From Nitrospinia bacterium (GTDB lineage: Bacteria > Nitrospinota > Nitrospinia > Nitrospinales > JAJDAT01), in the NCBI GenBank assembly GCA_029261715.1, contig JAJDAT010000042.1, positions 1-48,644 on the forward strand: 48,644 bases of DNA. The letters run 5' to 3'. Made by a program: the position numbers and the translations under genes. Positions 42,524 through 48,644 of the stretch are shown here, in pieces. The stretch's first letter is position 1; every line of letters begins with the position of its first letter. The notes beneath the pieces were generated by a model. The model was not told where the DNA came from and did not search any database. It saw nothing but the letters and a program-made list of their open reading frames with translations.

Positions 42524-42603
42524 TTAAAAATGAATTAGGTCGTTTTAGCCGTTCTGAAAGTTTTCAGCCGGTGGGGCGCCGGAATAGTTAATTGAGGAAT
42601 TGA

Positions 42604-42677
42604 AGGCCAGTAGTTCTAACGGCTAGAACGCTAGACTCCAAATCTGGATGTTGGGGGTTCGAATCCCTCCTGGCCTG
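42604..42677 (+). tRNA. tRNA-Trp (anticodon CCA)
   Basis: The acceptor AGGCCAG pairs with CTGGCCT, with discriminator G. The anticodon stem CTAGA/TCTGG (one G-T pair) has the loop CTCCAAA. The T arm has GGTTCGAATCC. The 3' CCA is not encoded. It lies just before secE. Confidence 0.96.
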
Positions 42678-42685
42678 TACTTATT

Positions 42686-42874
42686 ATGATTAAAAAGGCT
42701 ATTGATTTTTTAAGCGAAGTTAGGGTTGAGATTAAAAAGGTTACTTGGCCGTCCAAGAAGGAGGCTATTGGGGGAACTGGTGTTGTTTTATTTACGGTTT
42801 TTCTGATGTCTATTTTTTTAGGGCTTGTCGATTCTCTTTTGGCTATGATTGTTGAAAATCTTTTGAAGGTTTAA
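42686..42874 (+). CDS. secE: Preprotein translocase subunit SecE
   Basis: 62 residues, the short single-helix form of SecE that stabilises SecY in the translocon. EVRVEIKKVTWPSKKEA (about 10-26) is the conserved amphipathic segment, followed by one transmembrane helix (about 31-55, TGVVLFTVFLMSIFLGLVDSLL). It starts nine bases after tRNA-Trp and is followed by nusG, the standard order. Confidence 0.97.
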   Translation: MIKKAIDFLSEVRVEIKKVTWPSKKEAIGGTGVVLFTVFLMSIFLGLVDSLLAMIVENLLKV

Positions 42875-42887
42875 TTTGGAGCGCCTA

Positions 42888-43421
42888 GTGTCTAAAGCTT
42901 GGTATGTGGTTCATACGTATTCTGGTTATGAGCAGAAGGTAAAGTCTAATTTAGAAGAGCAGTTCCAGCATAAGGGTCTTCAGGAGAAGGTTGGAGAGGT
43001 TGTAATTCCAACTGAAGAGGTTATAGAGATTCGGCAAGGTAAAAAGCGTGTTACCTCGCGAAAGTTTTTCCCTGGTTACATTTTGGTAAATATAGAGATG
43101 GATCAGGATATTTGGTATTTGATAAAGGATACCCCTAAGGTGACGGGTTTCCCTGGTGCTTCAAGTGGGTTACCAAGTCCTTTGCCGGATGATGAAGTTA
43201 AAACTATTTTAGAGCAGATTCGAGGAGAGGCGACTAAGCCGAAACCAAAAATTAGCTATGAAAAGGGAGAGTCCGTCCGTGTTATCGACGGTCCTTTTGT
43301 TAACTTCTCTGGCATTGTAGAAGATGTGAATTTGGATAAGGGTAAGGTTAGGGTGATGGTTTCTATTTTTGGTAGGTCTACGCCCGTTGAGCTCGAATTT
43401 CCTCAAGTGGAAAAAGTTTAA
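42888..43421 (+). CDS. nusG: Transcription termination/antitermination factor NusG
   Basis: 177 residues. It binds RNA polymerase and couples it to ribosomes or Rho. The NGN domain has [31 protein letters not shown] and VTGFPGAS. The C-terminal KOW domain has [21 protein letters not shown] and [12 protein letters not shown] chose GTG at 42888 (GGAG seven bases upstream, and MSKAWYVV matches family N-termini) over the in-frame TTG at 42876. Confidence 0.96.
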   Translation: MSKAWYVVHTYSGYEQKVKSNLEEQFQHKGLQEKVGEVVIPTEEVIEIRQGKKRVTSRKFFPGYILVNIEMDQDIWYLIKDTPKVTGFPGASSGLPSPLPDDEVKTILEQIRGEATKPKPKISYEKGESVRVIDGPFVNFSGIVEDVNLDKGKVRVMVSIFGRSTPVELEFPQVEKV

Positions 43422-43470
43422 CAGCGTTGGTTTTTTTTTAACGCGAAATTGAGATAAAGGATTCGTTTTT

Positions 43471-43899
43471 ATGGCAACGAAGCAAGCTGTAGGTTCTCTT
43501 AAATTGCAGATACCGGCAGGACAAGCAACTCCTTCTCCACCGGTTGGGCCTGCTTTGGGTCAGCGTGGGATTAATATCATGGAGTTTTGTAAGGCATTTA
43601 ACGCAAAAACTCAGGGTATGGAAGGGATGGTAATCCCTGTTGTTATTTCGGTTTACGCTGATCGCAGTTTTTCTTTTATTACTAAGTCTCCTCCCGCTTC
43701 GGCTTTGTTGAAGCAGGCTGCCGGTGTGGTGAAAGGGTCTTCGGATCCGAATAAAACTTTCGTTGCTACGGTTACTAGGGATCAGGTTCAGGAAATAGCT
43801 AAAACCAAGATGGCGGATTTAAACGCAAATGATATTGAAGGAGCTATGCGGATTGTCGAAGGGTCGGCGAAAAGTATGGGCATTAAAATAGAAGGTTGA
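43471..43899 (+). CDS. rplK: 50S ribosomal protein L11
   Basis: 142 residues, full length. [20 protein letters not shown] (about 8-27), [17 protein letters not shown] and the C-terminal rRNA-binding [22 protein letters not shown]11 forms the base of the L7/L12 stalk in the GTPase centre. The rplA start lies just after its stop, with likely translational coupling. Confidence 0.98.
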   Translation: MATKQAVGSLKLQIPAGQATPSPPVGPALGQRGINIMEFCKAFNAKTQGMEGMVIPVVISVYADRSFSFITKSPPASALLKQAAGVVKGSSDPNKTFVATVTRDQVQEIAKTKMADLNANDIEGAMRIVEGSAKSMGIKIEG

Positions 43900-43907
43900 G
43901 TCTAAAG

Positions 43908-44597
43908 ATGGCCAAGCACGGAAAAAAGTGGAATTCAGCTTCTGAAAAAGTAGATAGGTTAAAAAAATACGATTTAACCGAGGGGTTAGATTTAGTAAGG
44001 GAGAACGCGTCTGCAAAGTTTAATGAGTCTGTGGATGTGGCTGTTGGGCTGGGGGTTGATCCCAGGAAGGCAGACCAAAATATAAGGGGTAGTGTCGTTT
44101 TGCCTAAGGGGACTGGGAAAAAGTTTCGTATTCTGGTTTTTGCAAAGGGCGACAAAGAAAAGGAAGCCAATGATGCTGGGGCTGAGTTTGTCGGTGGAGA
44201 CGATTTGGTGAAGAAGGTGCAAGGCGGTTGGGTTGATTTTGATCGAGTGGTTGCCACTCCTGACATGATGGCCGCTGTGGGTAAGTTGGGCCGAGTTTTG
44301 GGTCCAAGGGGTTTGATGCCTAACCCTAAAACTGGAACGGTAACTTTTGAAATAAAAAAAGCAATAGAAGCGATTCAAGCAGGTAAAGTTGATTTTAGAG
44401 TTGATAAGGTAGGTATTGTGCATGCCTCTATTGGTAAAGCGAGCTTTTCTTCTGAGGATTTAGCGGAAAATTTGAACGCTTTAATGTCTGCTTTGATCCG
44501 GATGAAACCTGCTTCCAGTAAGGGCGCATATGTTAGTAATGTTTCTCTGTCGTCGACTATGGGTGTTGGGGTTAGGGTTAATTACGTTCCTGCCTAG
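43908..44597 (+). CDS. rplA: 50S ribosomal protein L1
   Basis: 229 residues. [11 protein letters not shown] at the start, then [31 protein letters not shown], the [31 protein letters not shown] signature (about 122-150) and TMGVGVRVN near the end. The ATG at 43908 is preferred to a TTG at 43896 that overlaps the rplK stop. L1 often represses its own operon by binding the rplK leader; I could not confirm a binding site here. Confidence 0.97.
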   Translation: MAKHGKKWNSASEKVDRLKKYDLTEGLDLVRENASAKFNESVDVAVGLGVDPRKADQNIRGSVVLPKGTGKKFRILVFAKGDKEKEANDAGAEFVGGDDLVKKVQGGWVDFDRVVATPDMMAAVGKLGRVLGPRGLMPNPKTGTVTFEIKKAIEAIQAGKVDFRVDKVGIVHASIGKASFSSEDLAENLNALMSALIRMKPASSKGAYVSNVSLSSTMGVGVRVNYVPA

Positions 44598-44665
44598 GTT
44601 ATTGAGATGGGATGATTTTGATAGGTTAATGTGTTAGGTTAAAGATCCGATGAAAGGGCAATCCG

Positions 44666-45193
44666 TTGGCGACTGAAAGTAAAAAAGAATCAATAGGTAG
44701 TTTGAATGAGAAATTTTCAAAGGCTACGTCTGCCGTTTTGGCTAGATATCAAGGTATAACTGCTAATGAAATGAATAGTTTGCGTTCTCATTTGAGGGAA
44801 CGTTCTCTTGAGATATTGGTGGTAAAAAATACCCTGGCAAAAATTGCGGCTAAGGATACTTCGTTTGAAGCGTTAGACTCAGATTTTAAGGGACCTGTTT
44901 CTGTTATTGTTGGTTATGGTGAGGTTGTTGGTCCTGCGAAAGCGTTAGCTGATTATTCGAAGACGGGTCCAGACAAAGAGCCGGAAGTTATTTGCGGTTT
45001 GGTTGATGGGAAGAAGATTGCGCCCGAAGGTGTGAAAGTTCTTGCTGATCTTCCTCCGAAAGAGGTTCTTGTTGCGCAATTGTTGTCTACTATGCAAGCT
45101 CCAACAACCAATTTTGTCGGTGTATTTAGTAGTCTTCTTCGTCAGTTTGTTGGTGTCTTGGACGCTATTAAAGAGAAGAAGTCGAGCGAATAG
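44666..45193 (+). CDS. rplJ: 50S ribosomal protein L10
   Basis: 175 residues, TTG start with AAAGGG seven bases upstream. Evidence: SAVLARYQGITANEMNSLRSHLR (about 18-40), VVKNTLAKIAAKDT, FKGPVSVIVGYGEVVGPAKAL and the C-terminal helix region that anchors L7/L12 dimers. It is followed by rplL after 104 bases. The 68-base gap upstream could hold an L10 leader, but I cannot assign a structure. Confidence 0.96.
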   Translation: MATESKKESIGSLNEKFSKATSAVLARYQGITANEMNSLRSHLRERSLEILVVKNTLAKIAAKDTSFEALDSDFKGPVSVIVGYGEVVGPAKALADYSKTGPDKEPEVICGLVDGKKIAPEGVKVLADLPPKEVLVAQLLSTMQAPTTNFVGVFSSLLRQFVGVLDAIKEKKSSE

Positions 45194-45297
45194 AGTTGAT
45201 TTTGGTTGATCTCTTTTAGGGGTTTTGCCAATTGATCATAAAGAATTGTTTAGAAATAAATTAAATGTTGAGCGTTTGAATTTGAAAGGAGCGCGTA

Positions 45298-45681
45298 ATG
45301 GCCGTTACTAAAGAGGATGTCGTTTCATTTATCGATAATATGACCGTGCTTGAAATGTCAGAATTCGTTAAAGAGTTGGAAGATAAATATGGTGTTACTG
45401 CTGCAGCCCCAATGATGGCTATGCCTGCGGGTGGTGGTGATGCTGGTGGCGCAGCTGCCGCTGAAGAGAAAACCGAATTTGATGTGGTTTTAACTGCGGC
45501 TGGTGATAAGAAGATTCAAGTTATTAAAGAGGTTCGCTCTATAACTGGGTTGGGTCTGAAAGACGCTAAGGATTTAGTTGATGGAGCTCCTAAGCCTTTA
45601 AAAGAAGGCGTGAAGAAGGAAGAAGCTGAAGAAATTAAAACAAAAATTGAAGGGGCTGGGGGATCCGTCGAGATCAAGTAA
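45298..45681 (+). CDS. rplL: 50S ribosomal protein L7/L12
   Basis: 127 residues. The N-terminal dimerisation part ([20 protein letters not shown]), the alanine/glycine-rich hinge (about 36-58, [16 protein letters not shown]) and the C-terminal factor-binding domain with [35 protein letters not shown] lies upstream of the ATG. It is the flexible stalk protein that recruits translation factors. Confidence 0.98.
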   Translation: MAVTKEDVVSFIDNMTVLEMSEFVKELEDKYGVTAAAPMMAMPAGGGDAGGAAAAEEKTEFDVVLTAAGDKKIQVIKEVRSITGLGLKDAKDLVDGAPKPLKEGVKKEEAEEIKTKIEGAGGSVEIK

Positions 45682-45751
45682 TCGGGTCGCCTTCGTTGTT
45701 TTATTGCGTTTGGCGTATTAAGGGACTCAAAAATCTTTTTGGGGTTTTTAT

Positions 45752-48644
45752 ATGGGCAAAGCCGCCTCTAATGCTTCCTTAAAAAAAAGTAGGGAGAGGG
45801 TAGATTTTTCAAGAATACCAACCGTTATTCAGATTCCAAATCTGATTGAAATTCAAAAAAGATCCTTTGAATCCTTTTTGCAGCTTAATACACCTTCTGG
45901 TGGTAGAGATGTAAAAGGATTGGAAGAGGTGTTTCGCGATGTTTTTCCAGTTTCTGACCTTAATATCAATGCTCGAATAGAGTATGTTGGTTATGAGGTT
46001 GGGGTTTGGGAAAATTCTGAAGGCGAATATAAGGGACTTGGTGGTCCTGATGTTGTCTGTGAAGAGACAGGGCAACTCGTCGCTTATAAAGAGAAATATA
46101 AATGGGGTGAGTGTCGGCAAAAAGGTTTAACGTATGCCGATCCCATTAAAATAATGGTTCGGTTGATTTTGTTTGACCGAGAGCGTTTAGAGATTTCTCC
46201 TCGGATGACCAAGGACTTGGTTGGTAAAATCATCATGGAAGAGATCCGTCATCCTCAGACGGGTAAAGCGTTTCTTCCTGCTAGAACTGAGATAACCGAA
46301 GAAGTAGCTCAATTACTTGGTGACGAAAAGGTTGCTGAAGTAGTCATTAATTCTGTTCGAGAGGTTAAGGAGCAGAAGATTTTCTTGGGTGAGATGCCAG
46401 TAATGGGTCCAACTGGCACTTTCATGATAAATGGTGTCGAGCGGGTTATTGTTAGTCAAATGCATCGTTCTCCGGGCGCATTCTTTTCTCATGATAAGGG
46501 GAAGTCGCATGTTAGTGGTAAGCTCCTTTATTCTGCTAGGATTATACCAGACCGGGGTTCCTGGATCGATTTTGAATTTGATATCAAAGATATTTTATAT
46601 GTAAAGATTGATCGGCGTCGCAAGTTGCCTGCAACAGTTTTGCTCAATGCCTTTGGGATGGAGTCCCAGGATATTCTTAAGACGTTTTATCAAATTGATA
46701 AAGTCTTTTATTCTACCCGGGAAGACCGTTTTCAAATGAACGCTAAAAGCTTACTCGTTGGGGGTAAGGTTTTGCAGGATGTTGAGGATTCTAAGACAGG
46801 AGATGTCTTAATTAAGGCGAATAAAAAAGTTACTGCCGTGGCTACGAAGAAAATAGGGCGGCTATCTCGTGATTTTAAAGTTGAGATCGATCCCGAGATT
46901 CTTATTGGCAAATTCGTTTATGAGGATTTGATCGATAAGGAGACTGGAGAGGTTATTCTTGCTAGTAATAATCCTATTACGAAGGATACGATCGAGCAAA
47001 TAAAGAAAAATGGAATTGCCGAAACGCTAGTTCTTCATATAGATGAAGAAAGTCCTGAGTCGACTATTCGGGATACCGTGGCTTTGGCTAAAGTTACAAA
47101 TTCGGACGAAGCGATTCGTGAAATTTATAAGCGACTTCGACCTGGCGATCCGCCTACGACTGAGATTGCTAAATCTTTATTTAAAAACCTGTTTTTTAAT
47201 CCTAAGAGATATAACTTATCTATTGTTGGTAGGATTAAGCTAAATCAAAAGTTTGGTTTGGATATCCCCTTAGATAACAGGTTGATTACTTTAGAGGATC
47301 TCGTTGCTGTTCTTAGCTATTTGGTTGGTTTACGTAATGATGTAAATAGTATCGACGATATCGATCATCTTGGGAACCGACGTGTTAGGGCTGTTGGGGA
47401 ATCTTTGGAAAACCAATTTAGAGTTGGTTTGGTTAGGATGGAGCGAGCTATCGTTGAGAGGATGTCTATTCAGGACTTAGACGTTTCCATGCCTCATGAT
47501 TTAATAAATTCCAAGCCTGTTACGGCGGCTATTAAAGAGTTTTATGGAAGTAGTCAATTGTCTCAGTTTATGGATCAAACGAATCCTCTTTCCGAAGTAA
47601 CCCACAAAAGGCGATTGAGTGCTTTGGGGCCTGGAGGTTTGACTCGGGAAAGAGCTGGTTTTGAGGTTCGAGACGTTCATCCAACTCACTATGGTCGGAT
47701 TTGTCCAATTGAAACTCCGGAAGGACCGAATATTGGCCTGATCGCGTCTCTAAGTACTTATGCGAGAGTTAATGAGTATGGTTTTATTGAGACTCCCTAC
47801 CGAAAAATATCTGAAAGTTTGGTAAGTGATACTGTGGAATTCCATACTGCTATGGGCGAGGATCAGTTTGTTATCGCTCAGTCCAATGTGGAAATGGATG
47901 AAAATAATAAGTTAGCCCAAGAAATTATCTCGGCGCGTCAAGAAGGAGACTTTATTTTATCCCCAAGAGAAAAAGTCCATTATATGGATGTTTCTCCAAA
48001 GCAATTGATTAGTGTTGCGGCTTCTTTGATTCCTTTCTTGGAAAATGATGATGCGAACCGCGCATTAATGGGATCAAACATGCAGCGTCAGGCTGTTCCT
48101 CTTTTGATGACAGATGCACCTCTTGTGGGAACAGGTATGGAAGAACCTGTTGCTCGAGATTCAGGTGCGGTGATTCGCGCTAAGAGAAATGGTGTGATTA
48201 ACCAGGTCGAGGGCACAAGAATTGTTGTCAAGGCTGATGCTGATAAGAGCAAAGGAACACCAGCAGGTGTGGATATTTACAATCTTCGTAAATTCCGCCG
48301 CTCTAACCACAGTACCTGTATTAACCAGCGCCCACTTGTGCGTGTTGGTGATACGGTTCATGGTGGTGATGTTATTGCTGATGGACCTGCAACCGAAGAT
48401 GGTGAGCTGGCTCTTGGGCGTAATGCTCTCATCGCCTTCCTAGCTTGGGAAGGGTATAACTTTGAAGACTCTATTATTATTTCTGAGCGTATTGTGCAGG
48501 ATGATGTCTTTACCTCAGTCCACATCGAAGAATTTGATGTTATGGCTCGTGACACAAAATTGGGTCAGGAAGATATCACACGAGACATACCTAATGTCAG
48601 TGATGAGTCTCTGCGCCATTTGGACGAGACAGGTATCGTCTCAG
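45752..48644 (+). CDS. rpoB: DNA-directed RNA polymerase beta subunit, 3' end beyond window
   Basis: 964 codons are present without a stop; full-length proteins have about 1340-1390. N-terminal [22 protein letters not shown], then [20 protein letters not shown], and the rifampicin region [21 protein letters not shown] (about 47568-47628) with wild-type Asp, His and Ser at the usual resistance positions. [17 protein letters not shown] and [14 protein letters not shown] follow. From about 48100 onward the sequence ([20 protein letters not shown]) is closer to what I know from Alphaproteobacteria, and base composition rises; see the separate finding. The frame stays open to the last base. Confidence 0.96.
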   Translation, partial: MGKAASNASLKKSRERVDFSRIPTVIQIPNLIEIQKRSFESFLQLNTPSGGRDVKGLEEVFRDVFPVSDLNINARIEYVGYEVGVWENSEGEYKGLGGPDVVCEETGQLVAYKEKYKWGECRQKGLTYADPIKIMVRLILFDRERLEISPRMTKDLVGKIIMEEIRHPQTGKAFLPARTEITEEVAQLLGDEKVAEVVINSVREVKEQKIFLGEMPVMGPTGTFMINGVERVIVSQMHRSPGAFFSHDKGKSHVSGKLLYSARIIPDRGSWIDFEFDIKDILYVKIDRRRKLPATVLLNAFGMESQDILKTFYQIDKVFYSTREDRFQMNAKSLLVGGKVLQDVEDSKTGDVLIKANKKVTAVATKKIGRLSRDFKVEIDPEILIGKFVYEDLIDKETGEVILASNNPITKDTIEQIKKNGIAETLVLHIDEESPESTIRDTVALAKVTNSDEAIREIYKRLRPGDPPTTEIAKSLFKNLFFNPKRYNLSIVGRIKLNQKFGLDIPLDNRLITLEDLVAVLSYLVGLRNDVNSIDDIDHLGNRRVRAVGESLENQFRVGLVRMERAIVERMSIQDLDVSMPHDLINSKPVTAAIKEFYGSSQLSQFMDQTNPLSEVTHKRRLSALGPGGLTRERAGFEVRDVHPTHYGRICPIETPEGPNIGLIASLSTYARVNEYGFIETPYRKISESLVSDTVEFHTAMGEDQFVIAQSNVEMDENNKLAQEIISARQEGDFILSPREKVHYMDVSPKQLISVAASLIPFLENDDANRALMGSNMQRQAVPLLMTDAPLVGTGMEEPVARDSGAVIRAKRNGVINQVEGTRIVVKADADKSKGTPAGVDIYNLRKFRRSNHSTCINQRPLVRVGDTVHGGDVIADGPATEDGELALGRNALIAFLAWEGYNFEDSIIISERIVQDDVFTSVHIEEFDVMARDTKLGQEDITRDIPNVSDESLRHLDETGIVS

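Noticed and set aside
42554-42567. CTGAAAGTTTTCAG inverted repeat after rpmG
   Set aside because: Two-base loop and no T-tract; could be chance.
1-48644. CRISPR array, prophage, insertion sequence or transposase
   Set aside because: No regular direct-repeat array, no phage structural genes, no transposase-like protein and no terminal inverted repeats were seen.

Overview
This window reads as one AT-rich chromosome segment of a Gram-negative bacterium. Evidence for an outer membrane: ADP-heptose genes for the LPS inner core (gmhA, hldE), a DUF481 outer-membrane protein, lipoproteins, a periplasmic lytic transglycosylase and periplasmic c-type cytochromes. Gene content is compatible with a free-living, aerobically respiring or otherwise cytochrome-rich, motile or surface-sensing bacterium. 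The sequence alone does not fix the phylum. A deep proteobacterial-like lineage (Nitrospinota or former Deltaproteobacteria) is a guess from gene order and the cytochromes. The last ~540 bases, inside rpoB, look more alphaproteobacterial than the rest.

Layout. 1-480: non-coding, with remnants of dispersed intergenic repeats. 482-9993: housekeeping genes on the + strand: a HAD hydrolase, rplM-rpsI, argC-argJ, def-fmt, a UDP-glucuronate decarboxylase, radC, gmhA and hldE. 10006-12546: a large hybrid histidine kinase with a haem c motif in its sensor region. 12547-12993: a gap holding a perfect 34-bp palindrome. 12994-14019: DUF481 protein. 14078-22356: a surface-glycan region with a PseG-like protein, a NodU/TobZ-type carbamoyltransferase, an unassigned TIM-barrel protein, a NeuB-type nonulosonate synthase, an SpsF-type nucleotidyltransferase and a two-domain putative glycosyltransferase. 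It looks like a nonulosonic-acid (sialic-acid-like) assembly locus of unusual composition.

22452-26955 carries, on the - strand, a Cache-type chemoreceptor, a bile-acid/sodium symporter family protein and a methyltransferase that unexpectedly begins with a signal peptide. 27322-30041 carries a DUF1566 protein and four small monohaem c cytochromes; the last three are tandem paralogues with an extra conserved cysteine pair. 30090-33553 (- strand) has a small membrane protein, a vsr/cytosine-5 methyltransferase pair and a MuiA-type DUF4139 protein.

33702-39662 (+) has a TrmN6-type methyltransferase overlapping miaA, miaA fused in frame to an Slt70-type lytic transglycosylase, an ECF sigma/zinc-finger anti-sigma pair, a YajG-like lipoprotein and another lipoprotein behind a near-consensus promoter. 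39774-41747 makes GDP-6-deoxyhexose (gmd and an rmd-like reductase). 41825 to the end is the classic translation/transcription block: a strong promoter, tRNA-Thr, -Tyr, -Gly, -Thr, rpmG, tRNA-Trp, secE, nusG, rplK, rplA, rplJ, rplL and rpoB (cut by the window end). The tuf gene that often sits in this block is absent.

Most notable points: the miaA-slt fusion with an internal signal peptide, probably a one-base event; the haem-c hybrid kinase, which shares a post-HAMP linker with the chemoreceptor 11 kb away; the unusual nonulosonate/carbamoyltransferase locus; the cytochrome triplet; and a possible chimeric join near the 3' end of rpoB.
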